DNA of 64,000 nucleotides from Iris pallida (Eukaryota > Streptophyta > Magnoliopsida > Asparagales > Iridaceae), in NCBI GenBank assembly GCA_029216955.1, contig JANAVB010016199.1, positions 16,025,736 to 16,089,735 on the forward strand, written 5' to 3'. Within the stretch, counting starts at the first letter, position 1. Each line of letters starts with the position of its first letter. A model generated the notes under the pieces. It was not told the DNA's origin and searched no databases. It was given only the letters and a program-made list of their open reading frames with translations. Positions 47,279-59,782 of the stretch are shown here, in pieces. Position numbers and translations under genes: made by a program.

Positions 47279-47523
47279 TTTCTTTTTTTTAATTTTTGGT
47301 GCCCCTTTCAAAGGAGGCAAAGGGGTTCTTTATATAGAGTGAAATGAGATTTCTCCCCTCCTTTCCGGTGTGGGATTAAAAGTAAGATCCCTTTTTCATG
47401 CTTCTATATCAGGTATGTATGTAACTTCATCCTTTTCTTCTTCATCAGACACAACATAAACAACTTTTTCTCCTTACACTTGTGCCCCTTGAACCACTTC
47501 TCATCACACATGAAGCATATTCC

Positions 47524-47747
47524 CAGACTATATTGCTTGTCCGAGTCATATGGAGATACCACTCTTTGGGAGAGTCCACATGGGAGCGCGAGGACGAGAT
47601 GCGTGAGTGTTATCCCAGTTTGTTTGCTTGATTGTATTTTAGTGTTTTGAAATTTCCATTTTCAATAAATATTTATGGTGATTTGTGAAATAGTTGTAGA
47701 AGATTTTCTTGAATTTCGGGAACAAAATTTTTCAAGGAGGGGAAATT
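47524..47747 (+). pseudogene. pol: End of a B pol gene and its purine tract (left fragment)
   Basis: From cagactatattgcttgtc onward it matches 55122-55344 of the full B copy: LLVRVIWRYHSLGESTWERE-type tail, DEMRECYPSLFA, stop, then the same 3' untranslated stretch and aaggaggggaaatt before the LTR. Homology stops abruptly at about 47524. It shows that the LTR at 47748 is also the 3' LTR of an earlier, truncated unit. Confidence 0.85.
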
Positions 47748-48083
47748 TGTAACCCTACTTCCCAAAGTTTGAAATAAATTCTTAAAAAGTCTTAATTAAT
47801 TATTTTTTATGATATTTCTTCTACTAAAACAAATTAATATATTGTACTCCTTTATTTTTTCTATTTAGATTGCTCTGGGCTTTTCAGCCCAGCCCACTTC
47901 AGTTTTCTTTAATCCGGGTTTTGATCGAGCAGTTTTAATTAGAGCTCAATTCAAAATCCCTGCAACTAACTTTCAAATTTCGGTTATCAAGCTCTGCACC
48001 ACTGGAGAGCTTTTTTCAAACAGTTGGCGCCAATTATTTCGATTGTGCATCAAGTTTTCTTTTCTGGCAAACTTTCAAATTCC

Positions 48084-48236
48084 TATTTAACCACTTCATT
48101 CTTCACTCAGTTGAGGACTTCAAAATTTCTTCCTCTTTCTTCTTCTTCTTCCAGCAAGTTCTCCAAACATAACACTAAGTTCATGAAGGAGCAGTCGGCC
48201 GTGGCGTTTAAGCATAGCATGGAATTCAGGTGCTGA
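48084..48236 (+). promoter_or_regulatory. B LTR TATA box and first leader exon
   Basis: The TATTTAA box is followed by a CT-rich leader (48120-48155). ATG 48183 opens MKEQSAVAFKHSMEF, which ends at ttcag/gtgctgag or at TGA 48234. The second B LTR has ccATGGCG at 55798-55803 and B-prime has gccATGGCG at 72-79 at the aligned place. It is a possible start exon for the LTR-encoded peptide. The frame linkage is not shown. Confidence 0.35.
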
Positions 48237-50822
48237 GTTCTTTCTTCTTCTATTGTTCGTACATCGATCCACCGACGACAACCGGACACAGCTTCGAACG
48301 ACAAGGCAATCTTTGGGCATTTTCTTCAAAATATACGACATCGATCTATCGCTTTGATCAGATCTGGACTGTTGGAGACATTTGATCGTCTTCGTTGAAG
48401 ATTTGATCAACTACAATTCATTGGTAAGTTTGATCGACTTATTAATTTCTACTTTCGAATCCTACGTTTCCTCGTAAGGGAGTTGGTTTGTTCATAATTG
48501 CAGTTAAGAAAGAATCGATCGAGAGATTGATTTGATCGATTAGTATTCTGCTCCTTTCAATCCAAATAATGAAGATTGGTGAGTGTTGAATTTGCCTCTC
48601 ATTTGATCTGATTATTTTACTGTGTGTGTGAATCATTGAATCAAGTTTTCTGAATTTCTTTGAGCGATCAGATTGAGAGATCAGCTCGATCTCGTTTTAA
48701 GCAAGGTTTGGTTACAATCGGAAATCAAATCATGGGTGAACAGTGGTGAGAGTTCGATCTTCATTTTTTTCTAAAGAGAAATTCAAATCTCTCTGATCTC
48801 CTCTGTTCTGTGAGCGATCGAGACTTTTTTTTATTTGCCTGCAGAGTTTAGATCTCCTTTGAGACCGTGTCCGCTCTCTGAAATCGTATCTGACTCTTTG
48901 TTTGGTGTTGACACAACGTGTTACATCTCAGATATTACACTACTTCTCCTTGTTGTGAACATTCAAGTTTGTTTTAAAATGTTTGGTGGTGTCAGGGAGG
49001 TTTGAGAGTAAGGCTTTGATTACAGGACTCTTAGAATGTCCTGAAGCACCTAAATAATTTTAAAAGAATTTCAATTCTTTGTAGACTTTATCTATTTTTA
49101 TTATGTTACATGGGAGCTGAGTTTGTACGATGATCATAGTACAACCTGAGATTACTAAGCAGAGTTAGATGTGAGTTGCATTGAGAACCTATACTGTCTT
49201 GAGAGTTGTATCAGTACCACATAAAGGATTTCAGTGAGGCTTGAGAGTGGAGATTTAGTTTTGAACTCAGGTACCAAGCTTTGCCTGGGCTGCATATCAG
49301 GTTTTTACTGATACCAACAGACTATAGATTTCTTATTTTCTTTAAGGGTTACTTCTTTAGTCTATTATGTAAATAAACCTATTCAATGAAGACAGTTGGA
49401 ATGTTTTCCCTACTAATTCAGTGAGTCTGCCAAATTGATCTGGGCTTTGTTTCATTTAGTCTTTGCAATTTGGTTCCAGTAATGAATGCCTAGAGAGGTT
49501 GAGTAACAATTGTTGACAGCAGTATAATACATGGCATGTAACCTTTGTTTATGTTTAACTCAGGTTCATTAACTGTTCCTGGTAGGAAGGTTTTGGTAGC
49601 CGAGTCTCCTGTTGATTCACATGTTGATCGATTTTAGCATGAGAGCAAAGGTTGGAATAAGGAATGATAGGTTAGAAAATCTGGAGTATGTTTAGTGGAT
49701 TTATCCTTTGTGTTAAAACTAGGGTTTGGGTACATTGAGAAATTAGTAAGGGATGAAATATCATGACTGATTTTTGATACCAATAGAATTTGACTTGAAC
49801 TAGGAGGTAAACAGCAAAACATATCTTGCTGTAACTGATAGGTTGATATCAGTAAGCTATTTACCTGAAATTGGTTGCGATGTTGTATAGCAAGATTTAG
49901 GCAAGAACCAATTCGAGATAGGTAGAGTGAAAACCTGAGATTGAGGGAACCCTCTTTATCAAGTGATCAGTTCAGTATTGTTTAAGATATCACTTGCCTA
50001 ATGTTACATCAAGTTTACATTAATAGTAATCTTAGGGAATATCTCAGTTAAGTGCTTACTTAAATTGTTAGATTAATTCTAACTACTGAGTTGATGGTTA
50101 CCTTGCCTTCAAGTACCTTTACTATTTCTTCTAGTTCCAAATTTCCTTCTAGATGGAGTATGGTATAGGGACTTAAGCCTTGGTGTTTTTAAAAGTTCAG
50201 TTAGTAGTTAATTCAACTATAGGAATTGACTTTAATTGGAACTTAACTTAATCATTGTACTATATTAAACATGAGGATATCCAGCTTTACTACACAAACT
50301 TGATCACCCTGAGCAAGGCAAGTATACTCCTCGGATTTGTCTATTACTTCATGTCTTGTGCTTTTCTATATTCATGCTTGTACCATCCTTTTTGATACGA
50401 TATTTTACGAGTTGGTCTTGTGTCTTGTTCCATGAGTTTGCTTGTGTCTGGAAGGGAAAATACTACAGATGTGTGATCACACCCGAGTTACAATTTATGT
50501 TAATAGCCTAGGGCTCGCACTGTGCACGCGGACCCTAAGCCGTACCTTCATGCCTGTGCCATATTCCATGTTCTACCCAAGCCGATCACACACTCTGGAA
50601 GTATTTCATATATATCACACATGTCAGGTTCCTTGTATATTCATTTTCAGGTACCAGGTTACATTTCAGGTTTATTTTATACAGTCTTGTGTTTCATTTC
50701 AACATGCTTGTTCTAGTCTTTCTGTTTAGAGATTCATTGCTTGTTCATATTTCATTTTCATGTTGTTCTTATTCATTTCCTTGGATATACTTAGCTCCGC
50801 TCCTGACTAGGATATGTTGCAG

Positions 50823-50923
50823 GTGAGATGGAGGCTATTTGTGACACTTACTACGGGCAGGAGCCTGGAGGTACCTTTGAGCTAGCTGGTGTTGCTCTAG
50901 ACTTAGAGGCCGAGGAGGCTTAG
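50823..50923 (+). CDS. LTR acidic exon, B first LTR copy
   Basis: After ctcctgactaggatatgttgcag, phase 1 reading gives EMEAICDTYYGQEP, a short middle, then DLEAEEA and TAG at 50921. The upstream exon candidate is open (YPALLHKLDHPEQ) to the donor gcaag/gcaagt at 50317. The same block in B-prime reads YPTVHPILDHPRQ, conserving YP and LDHP. The candidate GC-AG intron is 505 bases. It is acidic (about 9 E/D in 33 codons). Confidence 0.5.
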
Positions 50924-51173
50924 CATCTTCCCTTTAGTTTCATTTGGACTTTGTATTAGAGACTTCAGTTTTACATTTCATTTGCTGGAAAATGTAATAA
51001 TTCATAGTTTTACTTGATTCTGGGATTCGATATTATAGATGTTGTGGTTTATATTCATTCTTATCTGGACTTGTAGTTTCCCTAGAGTTTGGTACAACTT
51101 ACTTCATCGTGTCTAACGATGAAGGCTGGGCGTGTTCGACTCGTGTCCGATTATTCGGGAGCGGGTCGTGACA

Positions 51174-51204
51174 TATTTTTAGTGGTGTCCCATGTAGGTC
51201 TATC
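51174..51204 (+). other. Primer-binding region of B
   Basis: tatttttagtggtgtccc then atgtaggtc follows the LTR end. It is the same conserved block as in the other families. The second B LTR is followed by tgtttttagtggtagccc at 60033. Confidence 0.5.
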
Positions 51205-51391
51205 CTAATGGTACCTAGGTATTAGTGTACTATTGGGGGACTTGATTAAACTCGGGAAACTTGATCACATCATAGAAAAATCGAGAAATAAGGGTATATC
51301 AGTACATCAGGTATATTGATATTATAAAAATATTATTTATTTTTAGGTTTTAGGGTTTTGTCAATCAACGAAGTTTTCTTTCTATTGCAGG

Positions 51392-52330
51392 ATGGTCACT
51401 ACGAGGAAGACCGCGGATCAGCCCGGAGTTGCAGACAGCTCGGGTCAGTCTGTACCAGACATTCCGGTGGAACAACTTCCGCCACCGCCTCCTATCTTTC
51501 CTCTGCTGCCCCCGACGATGATGTTTGACGGCGCCCAGGTGATGGCCACGTTTCAGCAGTTCATGGAGGCTCAGAACCATCAGGTCGCACAGTTCTAAAC
51601 GACAATCGTGGATGCACTCAGGACCTGAGATTCGACAGTACCAGCACCAGTAGTACCTCCAGCACCGAGATCGGGGACTGCCAGAGACTACCAGAACCTT
51701 TGTTCGATGGATTTCTGGGGCCATGAGGGGATCATATATGCGGATGAGTGGCTGGAAAACGTCGAGCGGACGCTGAAGATGACGAGGATTCCAGATGACC
51801 TGAAGGTGGAAGTTGCGAGCGTGCAACTCTTTTATCTTGCTAGAGCCTGGTATCGAGAGGAGCCTCAGTTAGGGACATCGGCAGTAGCAGCTATCAGACA
51901 CCGGCGAAAAAGACTCAGATTCAAACGAGGCTACCACAACTAGTAGCACTTCAGCATCGTCCTGCCAGAGCTCCAACAGTTCAGCATCAGAGATAGCAGG
52001 GGATCACTTGCACATTCTATCATCGGCCAGGATACCACATTGAGGTCTGTCGCAAGAGACTTGGACTCTGCTTATTCTACGGATCAGACGCTCATCAGAT
52101 GAGAGACTGCCAGCAGGCCACAGCCAGACTAGCAGGAAGACCCCGAGAAGCTGGAGGACCACCACCCTCACCACCCAGAGTACTACCTGCTGCACCCCAG
52201 AGAGGACCAGCTCTACCACATCAGTAGCAGAGATTTGCACAGCACCAGCAACAGCAGAGAGGAGGACCACAGCAGGGACATGCTTACGTCATGGCCGCAT
52301 TTGAGGAGGATGAGGCAGCTCCAGATGTTA
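51392..52330 (+). pseudogene. gag: gag of B, internally deleted
   Basis: ATG 51392 opens MVTTRKTADQPGV, a start different from the A/C/D type. A TAA at 51596-51598 replaces CGA of the second copy, with another stop shortly after. A capsid-like segment (YADEWLENVERTLKM, LARAWYREEPQLG) continues to about 51890, where most of the capsid C-terminal half is missing. The rest, from 52000 in another frame, has a degraded zinc-knuckle pair (CTFYHRPGYHIEVC, CLFYGSDAHQMRDC, each with a Cys-to-Tyr change) and a Pro/Gln-rich linker with a TAG near 52228. Confidence 0.82.
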
Positions 52331-55228
52331 TTAAAGGTTCTATCATCTTATATTCATTTCCTGCCATTGCTTTGTTTGATTCTGGAGCCATACATAGCTT
52401 TGTATCATATTAGTTTCTGCATAGACACGGCTTCACACCTAAGCCCAGTAGGAGAAACTGTCAAATTATGATAGGAGGAGAAGTAGTGCCAGTTAGTGAG
52501 ATGGTCGATTGCCCTATCACTATAGCTGGAAGGGAGCTTAGGGTTCAATTCCTATCACCCTGGGGAGCACCGGTACTCTTCGTGCCAAAGAAGGATGGGA
52601 ATGTTAGAATGTGCATCGATTACCGTACACTCAATAACATCACCATCAAGAATAAATACCCATTGCAGCAGATAGATGAGCTGTTTGATCAGCTTAGTAG
52701 AGCTAAGATCTTCTTAAAGATTAACCTTCGGTCGGGGTATCATCAGATGAAGGTTTGGGAGCTGGACATTCCGAAGATAGCTTTCAATACCCGTTACGGC
52801 CAGTATGAATTCTTGGTGATGCCGTTCGGACTCACTATTGCCCCAGCAGTGTTTATGAACCTGATGAATAAGGTCTTCCACAAGTATCTGGACAACTTTG
52901 TCGTAGTCTTCATCGACGACATTTTGATCTATTCAAAGAATGAGGAAGAGCATGTGGAGCATCTACGGATTATTTTAGAGATTCTGCGGAAGGAGAAGTT
53001 GTACGGGAAACTCCTGAAGTACGAGTTTTTCTTGGACATAGTGGAGTTCTTGGGGCATGTGGTGACTGGAGAAGGGATTTTTGTAGATCCCAAAAAGATT
53101 CAAGCTGTGGAAGAATGGACACCTCCCAAGTCAGTAGCTGAGATTCGTAGTTTCTTGGGACTAGTATAATACTACCGGAAGTTTGTGAAAGATTTTGCCA
53201 AGATAGCAGAGCCAATGACGAAGCTTACGCGAAAGGACGAGGAGTTCATCTGGAGCGACGCCTGTTAGTCAGTATTTGAAGAATTAAAGAAAAGACTCAC
53301 TACAACGCCAGTTTTAGCTTTGCCATCAGGATCTGGAGGTTTCGTCATCTACAGCGATGCATCAGGGAAAGGATTAGGATATGTGCTTAAGCAGAACAAG
53401 AACTTTATTGCTTATACTTTTAGACAGTTGGGGCCTCATGAGAAAAATTATCCTACTCATGACTTGGAGCTTGCAGCAGTCATTTTTGCATTGAAACTGT
53501 GGAAGCACTATTTGTATGGAGAGAGAGTGGACATCTTCATAGACCATAAAAGCCAGAAGTACGTTTTCACTCAGAAGGAACTGATTATGAGGCCGCAAAA
53601 ATGGATGGAACTCATGAAGGATTTTAACATCAATCTGCAATTCCATCCTGGGAAGGCGAATGTGGTAACAGATGCTCTTAATCAATATCTTGTGGCTATG
53701 TTTCTCACTATGGACCGACATCTTCTCAAGGATCTTGAGAGTCTGGGGATCGAGATTAATTTTTCGGGAGTCCGAGGGTAGCTGATGCACATACAGATAT
53801 AGTCAGGACTGATAGAGAAGATCAAGGGGGACCAGTTTCTAGATGAAGGACTCCGATGTCTCAGAGGCTAGGCAGAGGCAGGATTGCTCGACAATTTCAC
53901 CATTGCAGCGGATGGATCCCTGAGGCATGGGAACCAGTTGTGTGTGCCCAAGGATTTTCGGAGGAGATTATGCAGGAGGCCCACTAGTCGTAGATTTCTA
54001 TTCATCCTGGATCTACCAAGATGTATAAGGATCTGCGAGAGTATGTTTGGTGATATAGGATGAAACGAGAGGTTGTCAGATTCGTTTCTAGATGCCTTAT
54101 GTGCCAGCAAGTTAAAGCGGAGCGCCAGAGACTAGCGGGATTACTCCAGCCTTTACCTATTCCGGAGTGGAAGTGGAAACACATAACCATCGACTTCGTC
54201 TCTGGTTTACCGCGTACGCCCGGTAGCAAAGACGCTATTTGGGTTATCGTGGACAGGCCGACAAAATCCGCTCACATCATTCCATTCAAGGTAGGGCTGT
54301 CGACCGAGAAGCTTGCAGACCTCTACATGCGTCAGATTGTACTGATTCATGGAGTGCCGGTGAGCATCGTTTCTGACAGGGATAGCCATTTTACATCACA
54401 TTTCTGGAGGAGTCTACAGCTGAGTTTGGGTTTACAGTTGAAGTTCAGTATCGCCTATCATCCACAAACAGATGGGCAATCCAAGAGGACCATCCAGATA
54501 TTGGAGGACATGCTATGGGTTTACGTAGTTGACTTCGGCGGATTATGGGAGGATCATTTGCACCTTGTGGAGTTTGCCTATAACAATAGTTATCAGGCTA
54601 GCATCAAGATGATACCGTTCGAGGCACTATATGGGTGAAGATGTCGCACACCTTTATCTTGGGACGAAGTTGGCGAGAAGACTTTGCTTGGGCCAGAGAT
54701 GGTGGTAGATTCAGCCGAGAAAGTCAGACTGATCAGGGACGTCTCAGAGTTGTACAGGATCGGTAGAAGCACTAGGCGGACAGCAACAGACGGCCACTGG
54801 AGTTCGCAGTTGGAGATAGGGTATTCCTGAAGATCTCGTCGACCAGAGTCACTATTCATTTCGGCAGAGGCGGGAAGCACATCCCCAGATACATCGGGCC
54901 TTTCGATGTGACGGCACATATTGGCGAGGTGGCGTATGGACTAGCGCTTCCTGCTAGCTTGGAGGGAGTACACGACGTTTTTTACGTGTCCCAGCTTTGT
55001 CGCTACATTCCGGATTCGAGTCATGTTGTGGTCTACTTAGAGGTAGAGGTGGGCCCAAGCTTGACCTACACGGAGCTGCCAGTGGAGATCCTTAATCGGA
55101 GGGAGAAGCAACTGCGGAATCAGACTATACTGCTTGTCCGAGTCATGTGGAGACACCACTCTCCAAGAGATTCCATATGGGAGCGCGAGGACGAGATGCG
55201 TGAGCGTTATCCCAGTTTGTTTGCTTGA
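52331..55228 (+). pseudogene. pol: pol of B, deleted between protease and RT
   Basis: The protease start has DSG (52378-52386) and a TAG soon after. At about 52548 (GRELRVQF to SPWGAP) several hundred bases joining protease to RT are missing. RT has [10 protein letters not shown], where Asn replaces the catalytic Asp, with FIDDIL intact. The TAA near 53167 and a TAG near 53266 interrupt. RNase H ([14 protein letters not shown]) is good. A frameshift lies between 53780 and 54060. Integrase has DFVSGLP and SDRDSHF, but QSKRTIQ at 54477 has Lys for the catalytic Glu. A TGA follows at 54636. After further frameshifts the chromodomain-like tail ends WEREDEMRERYPSLFA, stop at 55228. It has no intron: EFAVGDRVFL is continuous. 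Confidence 0.9.
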
Positions 55229-55344
55229 TTGTATTTTAGTGTTTTGAAATTTCCATTTTCAATAAATATTTGTGGTGATTTGTGAAATAGTTTTGGAAGA
55301 TTTTCTTGAATTTCGGGGACAAAATTTTTCAAGGAGGGGAGATT
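55229..55344 (+). other. B 3' untranslated stretch and polypurine tract
   Basis: The tttcggggacaaaatt block and purine run aaggaggggaga (55331-55342) end at the LTR start at 55345. Confidence 0.8.
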
Positions 55345-55869
55345 TGTAACCCTACTTCCCAAAGTTTGAAATCAATTCTTAAAAAGTCTTAATTAATTAT
55401 TTTTTATGATATTTCTTCTACTAAAACAAATTAATATATTATACTCCTTTATTTTTTCTATTTAGATTGGTCGGGGCTTTTCAGCCCAGCCCACTTCAGT
55501 TTTCTTTAATCCGGGTTTTGATCGAGCAGTTTGAATTAGAGCTCAATTCAAAATCCCTTCAACTAACTTTCAAATTTCTGTTATCAAGCTCTCCACTACT
55601 GGAGAGCTCTTTTCAAACGGTTGGCGCCAATTATTTCGATTGAGCATCAAGTTTTCTTTTCTGGCAAACTTTCAAATTCCTATTTAACCACTTCATTCTT
55701 CACTCAATTGAGAACTTCAAAATTTCTTCCTCTTTCTCCTTCTTCTTCCAGCAAGTTCTCCAAACATAACACTAAGTTCATAAAGGAGCAGTCGACCATG
55801 GCGTTTGAGCATAGCGTGGAATTCAGGTGCTGAGTCCTTCCTTCTTCGATTGTCGTACATTGATCCACC

Positions 55870-57124
55870 TGAAATAACGTGTTTGCAACTCTAAGGGGGG
55901 TGAATAGAGTTTATGTCGATAACCACAAAATAAAAAATAACTCTATATCACCTCCACAAAACAACTATCGAGATAGTAAATAAATTAGAGAGAAATGCGA
56001 AAGTAAATAAAGATCTGGAGACCATATACAAACACATCAATTTTAACCTGGTTTCCTCGTGGCGGACTAGTCCAGGCCTGAGAACTCTAGGTCAGGATTG
56101 AAATCTACTATTTGTGAAATAGTGTACAACCACGTACCTTTACTCAGAAGAGCACGCCAAATTCTTACAGATTCGTAGGGGGCGAAACTTGGAATTGTCC
56201 AATTGACTTTTCTTTCACTCTTGTACAAAACATCTAGCTGATATTGCAATAAGCACCTTTGGCTAAGAAGAGCTGTGGTTTAGGAGATATGGAAAAATGA
56301 GGCTTGGAGTAGTAGAGCTTAGAAAGCTTAAATATTTGAAGGTAAGAGATGATTTGAAATGAGAGAATTCAAGCTCTATTTATACAACACTGGGGAGGCA
56401 GAGTTCGGCCCGAATTCTGCCCCAAGAATTCAAATTTTTGAATGTTGGACAGCTTGTACCAAGCAGGCCCTAAAAATTAGGGTGCTGAAAATTAACAGAC
56501 ATAGTTCGGCCCGAACTATACCTCATAGGTGGCAGAATGGCCTTTGGGCCTTTGCTCTTTATTTGGCTTGGTGGAGCTTGGGCTTGGTTCAGGAATTAGT
56601 CTGTTTGTATGGTAGAGCTTGGAGAGATATGTCTAGGGGTTGAGATGACACAGTGCGACTCAACGTACACATTCTTCTAGACTCAATAAATTGAAGATTA
56701 CAGACTTGGAACAAATAGGAAAACCAAGAGCCCTTTGTTGACGCCTTTCTTCTGATATTTGAGCAGACCAGAAGACGTCTTTTTCCTTGAGCGGAACCCC
56801 CGATGCGAGGCCCCGAATAGGTCGCTAGGCGGTTCACAGAAATCTTTTTGTATGACGTCGTCTTTGGTCCATCATTGATTCTTCATTGCCTATGTCCTAG
56901 TTTGATCATGTTTGATCATGCTTACTGCATGTCTACAAATATATGTTAAGCGAGCAAAATATGTTGTAGTACGATACAAACATGGCAATATGATATAGGA
57001 CAAGTAGGACAATTCTAAGTTTAATTAGCAATATGATAGTGAGTATATGAATATTAGTGACATCATTATGTCAAACTTAATTGATTAGCTATATTCAAAA
57101 ATACGATATAATCATTGGGCTAAC
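55870..57124. mobile_element. 1255-bp insertion of unknown class in the B LTR
   Basis: Comparison with the first LTR (gatccaccgacgacaacc at 48265) shows an insert flanked by tccacc (55864-55869 and 57125-57130). It starts tgaaataacgtgtttgca and ends tcattgggctaac, with no clear terminal inverted repeats. It includes ctctaaggggggtgaata near the left end, two near-palindromes (56397-56421 around gttcggcccgaa and 56502-56518), and a tatttatac TATA-like site near 56377. The 94-codon frame at 56359 has no recognised domain. It may be a non-autonomous element or solo LTR of another family. Confidence 0.75.
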
Positions 57125-59681
57125 TCCACCGACGACAACCGGACACATCTTCGAATGGCAAGGCAATCTTTGGGCGTTTTCTTCAAAATACTCGACGTCG
57201 ATGTATTGCTTCGATCAGATCTGGACAGTTGGAAACATTTGATCGTCTTTGTCGAAGATTTGATCAACTACAATTCATTGGGAAGTTTGATCGACTTATT
57301 AATTCCTACTTTCGAATCCTATGTTTCCTCGTAAGGGAGTTGGTTTGTTTATAAATGCAGTTGAGAAAGAATCAATCGGGAGATTGATTTGATCGATTAG
57401 TATTCTTTTCCTTTCAATCCAAATAATGAAGATTGGTGAGTGTTGAATTTGCCTCTCATTTTATCTGATTATTTCACTGTGTGTGTGAATCATTGAATCA
57501 AGTTTTCTGAATTTCTTTCAGCGATCAGATTGAGAGATCAGCTCGATCTCTTTTTAATCAAGGTTTGGTTGCAATCGGAGATCAAATCATGGGTGAACAG
57601 TGGTGAGAGTTCGATCTTCAAGTTTTTCCAAAGAGAAATTCAAATCTCTCTGATCTCCTCTATTCTGTGAGTGATCGAGACTTGTTTGTTGATTTGCATG
57701 CAGAGTTTAGATCTCCTTTGAGACCGTGTCCACTCTCTGAAATCGTATATGACTCTTTGTTTGGTGTTGACACAGCGTGGTATATCTCAGGTATTATACT
57801 ACTTCTTCTTGCTGTGAACATTGAAGTTTATTTTAAACTGTTTGGTGGTCTCAGGGAGGTTTGAGAGTAAGACTGTGATTACAGGACTCTTAGAATGTAC
57901 TGTAGCACCTAAATAATTTTAAAACAATTTCAATTCTTTATAGACTAACTATTTTCATTATGTTACATAGGAGCTGAGTCTGTACGATGATCATAGTACA
58001 ACCTGAGATTACTAAGCAGAGTTAGATGTAAGTTGGATTGAGAACCTATACTGTCTTGAGAGTTGTATTAATACGACATAAAGGATTTCAGTGAGGCTTG
58101 AGAGTTGAGATTTAGTTTTGAACTCAGGTACCAAGCTTTGCCTGGGCTGTATATCAGGTTTCTACTGATACCAACAGACTATAGATTTCTTCTTTTCTCT
58201 AAGGGTTACTTCTTTAGTCTATTATGTAAATAAACCTGTTCAATAAAGATAGTTGGAGTGTTTTCCCTACTAATTCAGTGAGTCTGCCATATTAAGCCGA
58301 GCTTTGTTTTATTTAGTCTTTGCAATTTGGTTCCAGTAATGTATGCCTAGAGAGGTTGAGTAACAATTGTCGACAGCAGTATAGTATATGGCATGTAACC
58401 TTTGTTTATGTTTAACTCAAGTTCATTGACTATTCCGGTTATGAAGGTTTTGGTAGCAGAGTCTCCTGTTGATTCACAAGTTGATCGATTTTAGCATGAG
58501 AGCTAAGGTTGGAATAAGAAATAGCAGGTTAGAAAATCTGGAGTGTGTTTGGTGGATTTATCCTTTGTGTTAAAACTGGGGTTTGGGTATACCGAGAAGT
58601 TAGTAAGGGATGAAATATCATGACTGATTTTTGATACCAATAGAATTTGACTTGAACTAGGAGGTAAGCAGCAGAACATATCTTGCTGTAACTGACAGGT
58701 TGATATCAGTAAGCTATTTACCTGAAATTGGTTGGGATGTTGTATAGCAAGATTTAGGCAAGAACCAATTCGAGATAGGTAAAGTAAAAAACCTGAGATT
58801 GAGGGAAACCCTCTTTGTCAAGTGTTCAGTTCAGTATTGTTTAAGATATCAATTTCCCAATGTTAAATCAAGTTTACATTAATAATAATCTTGGGGAATA
58901 TCTCAGTTAAGTGCTTACTAAAATTGTTAGATTAATTCTAACTACTGAGTTGATGGTTACCTTGCCTTAAAGTACCTTTACTATTTCTTCTCGTTCCAAA
59001 TTTCCTTCTAGATGGAGTATAGTATAGGGTCTTAAGCCTTGGTGTTTTTAAAAGTTCAGTTAGTAGTTAGTTTAACTATAGGAGTTGACTTTAATTGGAA
59101 CTTAACTTAATTATTGTACTATATTAAACAGGAGGATATCCAGCTTTACTACACACATTTGATCACCCTGAGCAAGGCAAGTATACTCCTCGGATTTGTC
59201 CATTACTTCATGTCTTGTGCTTTTCTATATTCATGCTTGTACCTTCCTTTTTGACACGATATTTCACGAGTTGGTCTTGTGTCCTGTTCCATGAGTTTGC
59301 TTGTGTCTGGGAGGGGAAATACTACAGATGTGGTATCACACCCACGTTACAATTTATGTTAATAGCGTAGGCCTCGCACTGTGCACGCGGGCCCTAAGCA
59401 ATACCTTCATGCCTGTGCCATGTTCCATGTTCTACCCAAGATGATGACACACTCTGGAAGTATTTCAAATATATCACACATGTCAGGTTCCTTGTATATT
59501 CATGTTCAGGTACCAGGTTACATTTCAGGTTCATTTTATACAGTCTTGTGTTTCATTTCAGCATGCTTGTTCTAGTCTTCCTGTTTAAAGATTCATTGCT
59601 TGTTCATATTTCATTTTCATGTTGATATTGTTCATTTCCTTAGATATACTTAGCTCCGCTCCTGACTAGGATATGTTGCAG

Positions 59682-59782
59682 GTGAGATGGAGGCTATTTG
59701 TGACACTTACTACGGGTAGGAGCCTGGAGGTACCTTTGAGCTTGCTGGTGTTGCTCTGGACTTAGAGGCCGAGGAGGCTTAG
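59682..59782 (+). pseudogene. LTR acidic exon, B second LTR copy (one stop)
   Basis: It has the same 33-codon exon, EMEAICDTYYG, then TAG where the first copy has CAG (Gln), then EPGGTFELAG and DLEAEEA. Acceptor gttgcag and donor gcaag/gcaagt (59176) are both intact, with a candidate intron of 505 bases exactly as in the first LTR. Confidence 0.45.

Larger units (their letters stand above)
45113..47523. other. Unclassified region rich in gcgcat/gtgcat, right part
   Basis: It continues the DNA interrupted by LTR F. gcgcat and gtgcatgg recur many times between 45150 and 47120. A degenerate unit of about 54 bases is present twice (45487-45540 and 45589-45641). A plus TATA-like cctataagtag lies at 46062-46073 and a minus ctatataaag near 47325-47335. 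Two weak coding candidates are listed separately. I see no RNA gene or known domain. It may be the decayed body of a large non-coding element. Confidence 0.45.
47748..51173 (+). repeat. B LTR, first copy
   Basis: It starts tgtaaccctacttccc and ends ggtcgtgaca (3426 bp). TATTTAA is at 48084-48090. A leader frame starting at ATG 48183 ends at a possible donor attcag/gtgctg. Short intron-like stretches follow (gtaagt 48424 to ttgcag 48504; gtgagt 48577 to gatcag 48672). The GC-type donor is at 50317/50318 and the acidic exon at 50823. The middle (48700-50280) is AT-rich without features I recognise. It has no TA repeat, unlike A, C, D and E. Confidence 0.92.
51174..55344 (+). mobile_element. Element B internal region (with LTRs 47748-51173 and 55345-60032)
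   Basis: This is a 4171-bp internal region between two LTRs of the same family (3426 bp, and 3427 bp once its insert and duplication are removed). Gag and pol are both internally deleted and frameshifted. The unit is part of a tandem, because an internal end precedes the first LTR and an internal start follows the second. Confidence 0.88.

Noticed and set aside
56359..56643. 94-codon frame in the insert of the B LTR
   Set aside because: No recognised domain, weak codon pattern, and it spans a palindrome; not called as a gene.
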